In this document: piece after piece, positions 53,557 to 62,370 of the stretch
Position numbering within the stretch: the first letter of the stretch is position 1
How the letters are laid out: the number at the start of each line of letters is the position of its first letter
Assembly (NCBI RefSeq): GCF_037963835.1
Contig: NZ_CP150145.1
Coordinates: forward strand, 620,001 to 684,000
From: Paenibacillus sp. FSL H8-0332
Lineage (GTDB): Bacteria > Bacillota > Bacilli > Paenibacillales > Paenibacillaceae
DNA length: 64,000 nt
Direction of reading: 5' to 3'
Notes under the pieces: generated by a model
The model's database searches: none
What the model saw: only the letters and a program-made list of their open reading frames with translations
What the model was told of the DNA's origin: nothing
Translations under genes and position numbers: made by a program

Positions 53557-53650
53557 AAGAATTTATATGTTGCACACGATATATTATCCTTCTATTTCTC
53601 ACTGAAACGGTCCCGTCCTCTAAAGGACGGCAATGCCGTTTCCACTTGTA
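53557..53650 (-). repeat. REP-like element (family B), near-full copy
   Basis: Reads aatataagaatttatatgttgc, cgatatattatccttctatttctc, then the nested palindrome gaaacgg...ccgtcct..aaaggacgg..gccgtttc, then cacttg. It matches the reverse complement of 19351-19453. A short extra copy of the outer word tttccacttg sits at 53541-53550. It lies upstream of the 171-residue gene and after the kinase gene that ends at 53705. Confidence 0.75.
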
Positions 53651-53704
53651 GTCAGTTGATTATACCATGCAGCGGGGTGCTGGACTACCACGCGCTTCCC
53701 CGGT

Positions 53705-55138
53705 TTATGACTCTGCCAACGGGAGCCGCAGCACGAAGGAACAGCCCTGCGGCGGATGGCTGCCCAGCTCCAGACTGCCGCCCATAGCCTCGGCCAGCAG
53801 TCTGCTGAAGGTCAGGCCCAGCCCGAGTCCGCGAAGCAGGCTCTGCTTGCCCGAGCTGCGGTAGAAGGCTTCGAAGATCCGTTCCCGGCTATCCGGATGG
53901 ATGCCCGGCCCGTTATCCGTAACGGTGATTTGGGCCTGTCCCTGCGGCGTAGCCGTAAGCTCAAGCTTCAATTGAAGCTTGCGGTCCGGCATCTTCGCCT
54001 GCAGGCTGTTGCCCAGCAGATTCACGATAATCTGCTGGATGCGCAGCGGATCTCCCCGCAGCACAAGCGGGGTCTCCGGCAGTAGCAGGACGGGCTTACT
54101 GACCTCTTCGCTCTGGGTCAGCATCCATTGATAGAGGATTTCCTCCAGCAGCGGGGCTGCTTCAAGGTTATCATGACGGACGGCAACCATGCCCGCTGTC
54201 AGTGCGTTGTAGTCCAGCAGATCAGCGACCATGTGCTGCAGCCGATCGGTCTCAAGCAGAGCGATATCGAGGAATTCCCCGGCCTCCTCGCCTTCGACAA
54301 CCCCCTCGCGTACCGCATGGAGCAGTCCTTTGATCGAGGTGACCGGTGTCTTCAGCTCATGGGATACGCCGGCCAGCATGATGGCCCGCGATTGCTCGAA
54401 CTGCTGCAGCTTGCCCGCCATCTCCTGGAAGGAGACGAGCAGCTCCTGAATCTCGCGCTCCCTGGCCCCGGTCTCAAGCACGATATTATACTGGCCGCTG
54501 CTGATCTGCGCGGCGGCGGCAGCCACCCGCTGAACCGGCTTGGCCAGCTTGATCGACAAGAGATAGATCGTCAGCCAGCTTAAAATAATCAGGAAGACGA
54601 TGATAATCGAGAAGAAGGTGATCTCCTCCGTCGGAATGTGGCGCAGGGAGCGCTTGGACTGCATAACCAGCACTTGCCCCAGCGTGCCCTGATCCCCCTG
54701 GATCTGTGCGGCAGCGGCTTTGTATTCAGAGGTCCGTGAATCAGTCAGGCTATCATTGAGCTTGTACCGCATCTCCTCGTCTGTCATCGGGGGCTGGGAG
54801 TACAGCAGCTCGCCTTCAGGTCCGGTGATAATTACACACATCTCCTCGGTTACCTTGAAAAAGCGTTTGCGGTCCTCCACCAGCTTATTCAGGCTCGGGG
54901 TAATCGCTAATTGACCGTCTGTGTCCACGCTGCGGTCAGCGATCTCCTGCGCCAGCAGGCCGGTCGTCTGCATCCGGTTGTTCATCGCCTCCTGCTGAAT
55001 CCACCAGAAGGTGAACAGCGCCGTCACCAGCAGCCCGATGCTGATGATCAGCAGATACCGCAGAGTCCAGTAAGTGAGGATGGAGGTGGTCTTCTTCTTT
55101 TTGTCGTCGTTCTTCTTACTCTTATTTATGTTGTCCAT
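53705..55138 (-). CDS. Sensor histidine kinase (EnvZ/OmpS-like)
   Basis: A 477-residue kinase with a first membrane helix (about 28-48), an extracytoplasmic sensor (about 50-170), a second helix (about 173-195), HAMP (about 195-250), HisKA with His260 in VSHELKTPVTSIKG and a HATPase domain with 'NLLGNSLQA', 'VTDNGPGIHPDSRERIFEAFYR' and 'GLGLGLTFSRLLAEAMGG' (the G2 box). The N-terminus is Lys-rich. Its start overlaps the regulator gene by 13 bases, so they are coupled. Confidence 0.92.
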   Translation of the reverse strand: MDNINKSKKNDDKKKKTTSILTYWTLRYLLIISIGLLVTALFTFWWIQQEAMNNRMQTTGLLAQEIADRSVDTDGQLAITPSLNKLVEDRKRFFKVTEEMCVIITGPEGELLYSQPPMTDEEMRYKLNDSLTDSRTSEYKAAAAQIQGDQGTLGQVLVMQSKRSLRHIPTEEITFFSIIIVFLIILSWLTIYLLSIKLAKPVQRVAAAAAQISSGQYNIVLETGAREREIQELLVSFQEMAGKLQQFEQSRAIMLAGVSHELKTPVTSIKGLLHAVREGVVEGEEAGEFLDIALLETDRLQHMVADLLDYNALTAGMVAVRHDNLEAAPLLEEILYQWMLTQSEEVSKPVLLLPETPLVLRGDPLRIQQIIVNLLGNSLQAKMPDRKLQLKLELTATPQGQAQITVTDNGPGIHPDSRERIFEAFYRSSGKQSLLRGLGLGLTFSRLLAEAMGGSLELGSHPPQGCSFVLRLPLAES

Positions 55139-55806
55139 AATTGATAACCTGTTCCTCTCAGTGTGCGGATCTCGCCTTCACGGTCCGGCCAGTGCGACAG
55201 TGCCTGACGGAGCCGCTTGATGGAGAGATCAACGGCCCGGTCGCTCCCATCGTAATCCATCTCCCACACATGCTCCAGCAGTTGGTCACGGGTGCAGATC
55301 TGATTCGGGCGCTCGGCCAGGAACAGCAGCACCGACATGTCGCGCGGGCTGAGGCTGACCTCCGCCCCGTTCAGAAAGATGCTGCGCGCCGAGAAATCGA
55401 TGAACAGGCTGCCGAAATGGCGCTTGCGGCTGCCGTCCGACCACTGCGAGGGACGGCGCAGCACGGCCTTCACCCGTGCGACCACTTCCTCGGGAATGAA
55501 GGGCTTGGACATATAGTCGTCGGCCCCGCCGTCCAGTCCCGCGAGCCGGTCGTGGATGCCGTCCCGGGCGGTGAGCATGATGACCGGGCAGCTGCTCCGC
55601 TCACGGATGAGCCCCAGCAGCTCGAAGCCGTCCATCTCCGGCAGCATAATATCGAGCAGGACCAGCGAGGGAGGCGCCTCCTCGAAGGCGTCCAGGGCAC
55701 TCCGGCCGTTTGCGGCCCGGGTCACGTGGAAGCCTGCTTTTCGCAGATAGGCACTAAGCACCCGTGCGATGGCTTCTTCATCCTCTACGATGAGTATCGA
55801 TTTCAT
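55126..55806 (-). CDS. OmpR-family response regulator
   Basis: A 226-residue regulator. ATG 55806 is chosen because aggag lies nine bases upstream; the frame runs further to 55908 but without a site. The receiver has DEE (9-11), Asp52 in VLLDIMLPEMDG, 'MLTARDG' and 'SKPF', and the winged-helix domain ends with 'DRAVDLSIKRLRQAL' and 'IRTLRGTGYQL'. Partner of the following kinase. It is divergent from the YceI gene (144 bases between the starts), which may be a target. Confidence 0.92.
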   Translation of the reverse strand: MKSILIVEDEEAIARVLSAYLRKAGFHVTRAANGRSALDAFEEAPPSLVLLDIMLPEMDGFELLGLIRERSSCPVIMLTARDGIHDRLAGLDGGADDYMSKPFIPEEVVARVKAVLRRPSQWSDGSRKRHFGSLFIDFSARSIFLNGAEVSLSPRDMSVLLFLAERPNQICTRDQLLEHVWEMDYDGSDRAVDLSIKRLRQALSHWPDREGEIRTLRGTGYQLWTT

Positions 55807-55950
55807 GAGCTTCAGTCTCCTATTTAAAATTACGACAATTCTATCACATTGCAGGACGGCGTGCTTTGACTTATTCCCGACATATTCCTTTGTTAGAATG
55901 GGAGCCAAGCCAATAGAGCAGAGATAAGAATATGGAATGGAGGAGATCGT

Positions 55951-56664
55951 ATGAAGAAGAGAACCATCGCTATAACCGCAGCCATTGTAATTATTGCAGG
56001 AGCCATCACCGCCTTCATCTTAGTGAATAACAGTCTTGGCAATAAGGTGGAGATTGAATCGGTAATTCCTGAGCAGGCCCAGGACAGCGGAGCCCGGAAG
56101 GAAGGAACGGCCAATGCGGCTGCGGCCGCTGCTGCTGTAAGGCCGGAGCAGTTGAACGGAAACTGGAACATTACAGAGCCGTCCAAGGTCTACTTGTCCG
56201 TGACCACATCCAAAGAAACCGTGAACTTCGTAGACCCCTCCGTTAAGGGAACCTGGAAGGTGAATCTGGAGGATGCCTCCGCGATGACCGGGGAAGGGAC
56301 GGTCGACATGAGCGCGCTTGATTCGGGAACCGCCCAGCGGGATGAGCATGTCAAGGGAGCGGACTTCCTGTCTGTTACGGAGTTCCCGCAGTCCACCTTC
56401 GCAGTCAAGTCCTTCTCGGAGCTGCCGAAGGAATGGACAGAAGGCACGGCGGTGCCGGTGAAGCTGCAGGGTACATTGACGGTTAAAGGTATCGAGAAAG
56501 AGGTTACCTTTGATGCACAAGCCTTATACAGCGGCGGACAGCTGAAGCTGTCAGGTACAACCATGGTTACCTTTGAAGATTTCGGCATGAGCAATCCGCA
56601 TTCGATCGTGCTGGATACCGAGAATGACCTTGAGGTGCGTCTGGAGCTTACACTGAGCAAATAA
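55951..56664 (+). CDS. YceI-family lipocalin-like protein with N-terminal membrane anchor
   Basis: A 237-residue protein. A single membrane helix (about 5-28) is followed by an Ala-rich linker and a YceI domain of the lipocalin fold (about 70-235). Family motifs are visible: 'FVDPSVKGTWKVNLEDASA', 'DEHVKGADFLSVTEFPQSTFAVKSF' (key piece HVKGADFLSVTEFPQSTF), 'GTLTVKGIEKEVTF' and the C-terminal 'SNPHSIVLDTENDLEVRLEL'. YceI proteins bind isoprenoid-type molecules and respond to stress. The neighbouring two-component system is divergent. A terminator follows at 56707. Confidence 0.88.
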   Translation: MKKRTIAITAAIVIIAGAITAFILVNNSLGNKVEIESVIPEQAQDSGARKEGTANAAAAAAAVRPEQLNGNWNITEPSKVYLSVTTSKETVNFVDPSVKGTWKVNLEDASAMTGEGTVDMSALDSGTAQRDEHVKGADFLSVTEFPQSTFAVKSFSELPKEWTEGTAVPVKLQGTLTVKGIEKEVTFDAQALYSGGQLKLSGTTMVTFEDFGMSNPHSIVLDTENDLEVRLELTLSK

Positions 56665-56706
56665 GATACGCTGAGCAAAAAAGATTAGCTGAGCAAAAAT
56701 AATACA

Positions 56707-56757
56707 AGACTCTCCCTGTTACCGTGGATTTGCGGCGGCGGGGGGAGTCTTTTTGTT
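56707..56757 (+). terminator. Intrinsic terminator after the YceI gene
   Basis: agactctccc (56707-56716) pairs with gggggagtct (56741-56750), one mismatch, followed by ttttgttttt. Confidence 0.75.
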
Positions 56758-56799
56758 TTTAGAAAATTATAATTTCCGTCCAAAGGCTGGATGTACGCG

Positions 56800-57061
56800 G
56801 AAAACCGAATACAATCAGTGCTGTTGCGATTAGATATGGGCCCCATGCTCCACAGCACGTAACTTTTTAGAGAAATCCTGCAAGAAGTGCAGCAATACTG
56901 CCTAATAGAAGTGACCTATGCGGAAATCCTGCATGAAATGCAACAAAGCCAGCGCTAACTTGCTCTAAACACCGGAATTCTTGTAAAAGATGCAATAATG
57001 TACCGTAGCCAGTAACATTTTGTAGAGAAATCCTGCAAGAAGTGCAACAATCCATCCATTA
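56800..57061. repeat. Dispersed intergenic repeat, family A, copy 2 (with internal duplication), in the gene-free stretch 56665-57229
   Basis: Same block order as 978-1165: ccgaatacaat (56803), gggccccatgc (56837), gtaact.tttagagaaatcctgcaagaagtgcagcaatact (56866-56901 in part) and gaaatcctgcatgaaatgcaacaaagc. The block 'gtaacattttgtagagaaatcctgcaagaagtgcaacaatc' then appears again at 57015-57053, which shows an internal duplication. Confidence 0.65.
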
Positions 57062-57118
57062 CAAACGGCCGGTGAGAGAAGACTCTCAGAACTGGCGAGA
57101 GGGTAGGCTGAGCACCGC

Positions 57119-57156
57119 CATTCTTTCAAAGGACGGCAAAGCCGTTTCCACTTGTG
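57119..57156 (-). repeat. Partial REP-like element (family B)
   Basis: tcaaaggacggcaaagccgtttccacttg matches the right end of the element at 53557-53650 (its outer palindrome arm and terminal word). The left half is absent. Confidence 0.7.
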
Positions 57157-57229
57157 ACGGTGCAAATCCCGATCTCCAGGTTAAGTATAAGAGATACATA
57201 ATTAAGGATCAGGACGGGAGCTAGTGAAC

Positions 57230-58021
57230 TTGGATAAAAGAGCCAAAACTATACTGCAAAAATCGTTCTGGAGCGCGAATGGCTGGAAGGGGACGTCCGG
57301 GCCTTTTTCCGGTGAGGATTTCGACTATGCCAAGAGCAAGGGGGTCATGTTCGATCCCCTGACGATCACCCATGATGAGCTGGTGGAGAAGCTGCGGGAG
57401 CTGCACAGCGGAAGCGTGACCCGGGACAAGGTGGCGGCCGCCTTCCTGCACAGTCTATCTACCCGGAAGGTTCATCTGCGGAGCGCCTTGTCCAGTTGGG
57501 CCTTGACCTCGGAGCTGCCAGCGCATGCCTACGCCCAGCCTCCTGCTGAGCAGCCAAGGTATAGCAGCTGTGCAGCCTGTGATGCCGGGCATCTGATGTC
57601 TGACGGGCAATATACACATGTGGATCTGAATGTGCTCAATTTCGAGCGTGTCAAATGGGGCGGCATCCGCCTCAATAAGCTGCTGTATTGCTGGCTGGAT
57701 CTGGAGCTGTTCAGCCGGGAAGAGGAGGTGGAGGCTACTCCGCAGGATCTTCGTATTTTGCAAGACATGGCCGAGGCCGTTAAGCTATGCGGCAGCAAGG
57801 ACGGGGCACGGAAGCTGGAGAAGCACTGGAAGAATATTTTCCCTTCTAATCAATATGAGCGGGATGTGGTGATGGAGATCTGGGGATATGCTGGTATTCT
57901 GGTTCCGCAGGAGGAGCCGCGTCAGGGCCGGGGCGGAGGCAATGACTTCAACGCTGTAGCCAACTGGCGCGGGGAGGACGGTTATTCGGAGGAACGCCTG
58001 AATTTGTTGTTCGGGCTGTAA
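57230..58021 (+). CDS. Hypothetical protein
   Basis: A 263-residue soluble protein, no family recognised. I prefer TTG 57230 (ggacgggag nine bases before) over GTG 57224. It contains a CxxC pair in 'SSCAACDAGHLMSDGQYTHVDLNVLNFERVKWGG' (key piece CAACDAGH, about 113-120), which may bind a metal, and conserved-looking Trp and Arg residues ('WSANGWKGTSGPFSGEDFDYAKSKG' at the start, and 'LEKHWKNIFPSNQYERDVVMEIWGYAGILVP' later). It has no membrane segment. The neighbours (repeats upstream and an oxidoreductase 110 bases downstream) say little about its role. Confidence 0.65.
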   Translation: MDKRAKTILQKSFWSANGWKGTSGPFSGEDFDYAKSKGVMFDPLTITHDELVEKLRELHSGSVTRDKVAAAFLHSLSTRKVHLRSALSSWALTSELPAHAYAQPPAEQPRYSSCAACDAGHLMSDGQYTHVDLNVLNFERVKWGGIRLNKLLYCWLDLELFSREEEVEATPQDLRILQDMAEAVKLCGSKDGARKLEKHWKNIFPSNQYERDVVMEIWGYAGILVPQEEPRQGRGGGNDFNAVANWRGEDGYSEERLNLLFGL

Positions 58022-58132
58022 TACACACTTGTATGGAGCTGGAGGGTTCTGGCGGGAGGCGGACATGTACACACCAGGGAGATTTTGATAGAATCAGAGG
58101 GACCTGAGCTTCATTAAGAGGAGGATATTACT

Positions 58133-59131
58133 ATGGCAGAAGATAACGCTTACACGATAAAATGGGGCATTCTCAGCACAGGCTGGATCGCCCATCAGTT
58201 CGCAACGGATCTGGCCCACGCCAGCAATGGGGTGGCCTATGCAGTCGGCTCGCGCTCACAGGAGAGCGCGGATAAGTTCGCCGCGGATCACGGCATTCCT
58301 GTGGCATATGCCACCTACGAAGATCTGGTGAACGACCCGGAAGTGGACGCGGTCTATATTGGCACACCGCACCCGTTCCACCGGGAGAACGCGCTGCTGG
58401 CGCTGCGTGCAGGTAAAGCTGTGCTGTGCGAGAAGCCTTTTACCGTTAATAGTGCTGAACTGGAGGAAGTCGTGGTCTATGCCCGGGAGCATAAGCTGTT
58501 CCTGATGGAAGCGATGTGGAGCCGATATATCCCGGCGCATGTGAAGGTGCGGGAGTGGCTCGCAGCCGGGAGAATTGGTGAAGTGCGGCTAGTAAAAGCG
58601 GACCTGGGCTTCCGCGCTGACTGGAACCCGGAAGGACGTCTGCTGAATCCGGCCCTTGGCGGCGGAGCGCTGCTGGATGTCGGCATCTATCCGGTCTCCT
58701 TCGCCTCAATGGTCCTTGGACCCCATCCTGAGAAGGTCAGCAGTACCGTTCATATCGGAGAGACTGGTGTGGACGAGCACTTCTCACTGCTGTTGTCCTA
58801 CGGCGATGGCGTGTCCGCTTCCCTGAACGGGGGCGTGCGCCTGAATATGCATGAGGAAGCCTATGTCTACGGAACGGAAGGGCATATCGTGGTCAAAGGA
58901 ACTCTTGTGAATCCGAAGTCTGCTGAGCTGTACGTGAACGGCGAATTAGCAGAGATGTTCGAAGATGACCGCGCTTCGGTCGGCTATGCCTTCGAGGCGG
59001 AAGAGGTGGGCCGCTGCCTTCAAGCGGGACTTATTGAGAGTCCGGTAATGACCCTGGATGAATCCTTAGCCATAATGAAGCTGCTGGATACAGTCCGGGC
59101 ACAGTGGGGGCTGAAATACCCTGGGGAATGA
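58133..59131 (+). CDS. Gfo/Idh/MocA-family oxidoreductase
   Basis: A 332-residue NAD(P)-dependent dehydrogenase-like protein. The start 'IKWGILSTGWIAHQFATDL' is the nucleotide loop, 'AVYIGTPHPFHRENALLALRAGKAVLCEKPF' (key piece VLCEKPF) holds the catalytic Lys near residue 97, and 'GGGALLDVGIYPVSFA' is the domain-two motif. The pattern is close to the dihydrodiol dehydrogenase/YvaA-like group. Ribosome binding site agaggaggatatt. It is followed 37 bases later by an ADP-ribosylglycohydrolase, probably in the same transcript. Confidence 0.88.
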   Translation: MAEDNAYTIKWGILSTGWIAHQFATDLAHASNGVAYAVGSRSQESADKFAADHGIPVAYATYEDLVNDPEVDAVYIGTPHPFHRENALLALRAGKAVLCEKPFTVNSAELEEVVVYAREHKLFLMEAMWSRYIPAHVKVREWLAAGRIGEVRLVKADLGFRADWNPEGRLLNPALGGGALLDVGIYPVSFASMVLGPHPEKVSSTVHIGETGVDEHFSLLLSYGDGVSASLNGGVRLNMHEEAYVYGTEGHIVVKGTLVNPKSAELYVNGELAEMFEDDRASVGYAFEAEEVGRCLQAGLIESPVMTLDESLAIMKLLDTVRAQWGLKYPGE

Positions 59132-59168
59132 GTGTAGGGATGAAGCTTCCGGGAAGGGGGATACACAA

Positions 59169-60101
59169 GTGACATTGATGATTGACCGTTATCAGGGCTG
59201 TCTACAGGGGCTGGCCGCCGGAGATGCGCTGGGCACGACTGTAGAATTTCAGGCGCCTGGCACCTTCAAGCCAATGACGGATATTGTCGGCGGTGGGGTA
59301 TTCGCTCTGCAGCCGGGTCAATGGACGGATGATACCTCCATGGCTCTCTGCCTTGCGGAGAGCTTGCTGGCGGTGCAGGCCTTCGATCCGGCAGATCAGA
59401 TGCAGCGGTATGTGAAGTGGTACCGCGAAGGCGCACTCAGCAGCACCGGCAGATGCTTCGATATCGGGAATGCAACGCGCGAAGCGCTGCACCGGTATGA
59501 AGCAAGCGGGGAGGCGTACAGCGGTTCAGAGGACCCGTTCTCTGCCGGGAACGGCTCAATTATGCGTCTGGCTCCTGTAGTAATGTACTACGCGGAGCAG
59601 CCCGCTGAGGCGATCCGCTATGCAGCGCTTAGCTCAAGAACAACACACGGGGCCGCCGAGTGTCTTGCTGCCTGCCGCCTGCTCGCGGCGTATATCCTTG
59701 CGGGGCTGCATGGCTGGAGTAAGCAGGAGATGCTGGCGCCGGATGCCTTCCGCGAATGGCTGGATGAAGATACGCTGACCCCGCATATGCTGAACATCAA
59801 GCAAGGCTCCTATAAGGTGAAGGAGCCGCCGCAGATTCAAGGCTCGGGTTATGTCGTGGAGTCGCTGGAAGCGGCACTGTGGGCGTTCCATAAGTCGGCC
59901 AGCTTCGCGGAAGGTGCGCTGCTCGCTGTGAATCTCGGCAATGACGCCGACACCACCGGGGCCATCTACGGTCAGATCGCCGGAGCCTACTACGGCCTCA
60001 GCGGCATTCCGGCCGAATGGAGCCGCAAACTGGCGCTGCGTGAGCTGATTAGCGACTATGCGGGGCGGCTGTTCACGGAGCGGTGCAATAGGCGGGGATA
60101 A
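59169..60101 (+). CDS. ADP-ribosylglycohydrolase-family protein
   Basis: A 310-residue protein of the DraG/ARH family, which removes ADP-ribose from proteins or cleaves related N- or O-glycosidic bonds using two metal ions. GTG 59169 follows gggaaggggg. Metal-binding motifs are 'GDALGTTVEF' (near 19-28), 'WTDDTSMALCLAESL' (about 56-70) and 'NLGNDADTTGAIYGQIAGAYYG' (key piece GNDADTTGAI, about 257-266). The typical 'GNGSIMRLAPV' is at about 130-140. No ADP-ribosyltransferase gene is adjacent. It lies in the same operon as the oxidoreductase. Confidence 0.88.
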   Translation: MTLMIDRYQGCLQGLAAGDALGTTVEFQAPGTFKPMTDIVGGGVFALQPGQWTDDTSMALCLAESLLAVQAFDPADQMQRYVKWYREGALSSTGRCFDIGNATREALHRYEASGEAYSGSEDPFSAGNGSIMRLAPVVMYYAEQPAEAIRYAALSSRTTHGAAECLAACRLLAAYILAGLHGWSKQEMLAPDAFREWLDEDTLTPHMLNIKQGSYKVKEPPQIQGSGYVVESLEAALWAFHKSASFAEGALLAVNLGNDADTTGAIYGQIAGAYYGLSGIPAEWSRKLALRELISDYAGRLFTERCNRRG

Positions 60102-60110
60102 GCTGTGTTA

Positions 60111-60151
60111 GATAGGCTGGGTGTGTTTGTTGAGCGCCCAGCCTATTTGTT
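60111..60151 (+). terminator. Weak terminator after the ADP-ribosylglycohydrolase gene
   Basis: ataggctggg (60112-60121) pairs with cccagcctat (60137-60146), followed by ttgttg. The T tract is poor. Confidence 0.55.
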
Positions 60152-60179
60152 GTGCAAAGTATGAGGTTACGTTCGAAGT

Positions 60180-60465
60180 GTATCTCCAGAGATAGGTGTA
60201 TTGTGTACAATTAAAAACCGTGAAAAGGCAGGAGTTCCTCTTCTAACTGTAGTCTACGCTTGAATTGAAAGTAGCCGATTGTATTTCCTGCAATAGAAAA
60301 CGCATAGTTGACTGAGAAATGAGGTTCTGTTGTATTTCTTACAGTAGAATGTTGCGTAATGGGCGAAAAGTGGCCTTTTTTCAACATTCAAATGTACCGA
60401 ATACAATAGAATCTATTTCGATGCCATTTTTACAGCATTCCATTGTACAAAATATAGTTACTACT
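60180..60465. repeat. Cluster of TGTA/TACA palindromic words in the gene-free stretch 60102-60671
   Basis: gttctgtTGTAtttctTACAgtagaa (60323-60348, given by arms), cattccatTGTAcaaaaTATA (60436-60455), aTGTAccgaaTACAatagaat (60392-60412) and gatTGTAtttccTGCAatagaa (60278-60298) repeat the design found at 18710-18890. The word ctaactgtagtct (60243-60255) is the reverse complement of a word at about 18540-18552. No gene. Confidence 0.55.
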
Positions 60466-60671
60466 GTTCCAGCGCCTATAGCATACGTATGACTGTTGTG
60501 GGAATGAGGCGCTAGTCATCTTTTTCGGAACAAGGCTGTCCACAGTAATCCATAATACACTTTGAGACAATCCAGACAGTAACCCTCCTAAATTATGTTA
60601 TAATATTCCGGAAATATGTTCTGTGCGGTTGGTTGCAGGGAGCGGGAATTTTATGAGAGGGAGGGAAAAGT

Positions 60672-61556
60672 GTGCTATGGACGGCAAGTCTATCCAGTCT
60701 GCTGCTGAAGCCTGAAAACCGGCAGCGGTATAGCGAATTACTTCAGGAAATCGCCAGCTATATTAGCATCCATATCCTGAATCACCCGCTGCTTGCGGAG
60801 GATTGCGGGCATATCAGCATCCTGCTGGATGGATCAACAGCCTTGGGGATTGTGGACGACAGCTCGGACATCGATCTGATCCTGGTCTGCCGGGATGAAC
60901 ACTATGAGCCGATTACGAGCCGGTTTGCACGGGCGGGGCTGATCCCGGAGAGAAGCAGCTTGTTTGTAGATGTTCATCTGCCCAGCGGCAAAATCGGACA
61001 CTACACCCTGCTCAAATTATCGGAGCTGGAGCAGGCTCTGGGGAAGGGGCAACTGGACTGGCTGTGGAATGCATCGGTCTCCTGTATCTATCATGATCCG
61101 CTGGACCTGAAGGCGCTGTTCGCGCAAATGGTCCCGCTGCCCTCAGACCTTCTGATGAGCCTGCGGAAGAAGACCTACATAGACCTTCGGAGTGCTGCCA
61201 AAAGCCTGGATAATCCCGTGCGCCGGGGAGAGGCTTTTCCGGTTCTTTTTCAGGCGGTCGAGGTGTTCAAGCAGGCCTTACGCTGCGCCATCACGGTGGA
61301 GGGCTACCCCTATCCGTATGACAAGTGGCTTGTACAGGTAGCAGAGCAGCTTCCAGTAGGGAAAAGGGTACTTGATTGCATGAAGGACTTCCGGCAATTC
61401 CTATCAGAAGATCTGTCCTACGCGCCAATGTACCAGGAGGATAACAGCTTTGTGAAGATGGAGAAGCGGGTGCGCCAGGTGCTGCTGGAGGGATTCCGCC
61501 TGCGCGCCGTAGATGAGCCTTGGCTGGTGGAATGGTGGAAGTACTTCGAGGATTGA
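60672..61556 (+). CDS. Nucleotidyltransferase-domain protein
   Basis: A 294-residue protein with a pol-beta-type nucleotidyltransferase domain. The signature GSTALG followed by DDSSDIDLILV (residues about 53-70) gives the GS helix and the two metal-binding Asp residues. Residues 90-290 are helical and resemble the substrate-binding part of DUF4037-like and aminoglycoside-nucleotidyltransferase-like proteins. The acceptor is unknown. GTG 60672 follows gagggaggg. It begins a likely operon with the glycosyltransferase and cyclase genes (28 and 33 base gaps). Confidence 0.78.
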   Translation: MLWTASLSSLLLKPENRQRYSELLQEIASYISIHILNHPLLAEDCGHISILLDGSTALGIVDDSSDIDLILVCRDEHYEPITSRFARAGLIPERSSLFVDVHLPSGKIGHYTLLKLSELEQALGKGQLDWLWNASVSCIYHDPLDLKALFAQMVPLPSDLLMSLRKKTYIDLRSAAKSLDNPVRRGEAFPVLFQAVEVFKQALRCAITVEGYPYPYDKWLVQVAEQLPVGKRVLDCMKDFRQFLSEDLSYAPMYQEDNSFVKMEKRVRQVLLEGFRLRAVDEPWLVEWWKYFED

Positions 61557-61584
61557 CGGGATTAGAGATTAAGGGAGAGGTGAA

Positions 61585-62337
61585 ATGATGAAGGACAAGG
61601 TGTGTATTCTGGGAGTCCCCTTCTCCAAATTGACGCTGGAACAGACGACTTCGCTGCTGGACGAGCAGATCATGGACGGGCAGGGAGGGCTGTTTCATCT
61701 CATTACGGCGAATCCGGAGATTACCCTGGCGAGTCAAACGGACGAACAGCTGCAGGAGATCATCGACTCGGCAGATCTGATTGTCCCTGACGGGATCGGC
61801 ATTCTGATGGCTGCGCGAAGACAAGGCAATCCTATTTCGGAGCGGGTGACCGGCTACGACCTGCTGCTGAGTTTACTTGCGAAAGGGAATGAGCGGGGCT
61901 GGAGTTTTTATTTTCTGGGAACAGATGAGCCTACTAGCAGACTGGCGGTGGAGCAGATTAATCTGCGCTATCCGAAGGTGAAGATTGCCGGGAGGCATCA
62001 CGGGTTCTTTGCACCTGACGAAGAGCCAGGGATTATCGCCAGTATTCAGCAGTCCAAGCCGGATGTGCTCATTCTTGCCATGGGTGCTCCGTACTCAGAT
62101 AAATGGCTGTATAAGCACAAGGACGAATTGCAGGGGATTAAGCTTGTTTTTGGCGTGGGCGGAAGTCTGGATGTGATCTCCGGGAAAGTACGACCGGCAC
62201 CGGCCATCTGGAAAAAAATGAATCTGGAGTGGGCGCACAGACTGTTGTTCTCACCCGTCGCCAAAGGCCAGAAGTCACGCTGGCGCAGACAATCTGCGCT
62301 GCCGAAGTTCGTCTACCGGACGATGATCCGTAAATGA
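61585..62337 (+). CDS. WecG/TagA/CpsF-family glycosyltransferase-like protein with altered motif
   Basis: A 250-residue protein. Family landmarks: 'HLITANPEITLASQTDE' (TANPE), 'LIVPDGIGILMAARR' with the catalytic-position Asp in DGIG, 'RVTGYDLL', 'WSFYFLGT', and 'VFGVGGSLDVISGKVRPAPAIWKKMNLEWAHRLLF' (key piece GVGGSLDVISG). Family members transfer ManNAc-type sugars to lipid carriers for teichoic acid or capsule. Here the usual GxPxQExW element reads GAPYSDKWL, so the Gln-Glu pair is missing, which raises doubt about the usual reaction. Between the nucleotidyltransferase and the AroB-like gene. Confidence 0.82.
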   Translation: MMKDKVCILGVPFSKLTLEQTTSLLDEQIMDGQGGLFHLITANPEITLASQTDEQLQEIIDSADLIVPDGIGILMAARRQGNPISERVTGYDLLLSLLAKGNERGWSFYFLGTDEPTSRLAVEQINLRYPKVKIAGRHHGFFAPDEEPGIIASIQQSKPDVLILAMGAPYSDKWLYKHKDELQGIKLVFGVGGSLDVISGKVRPAPAIWKKMNLEWAHRLLFSPVAKGQKSRWRRQSALPKFVYRTMIRK

Positions 62338-62370
62338 AGTCTGCAAGCTTTAGAGAAAGGGGCTAAACCC

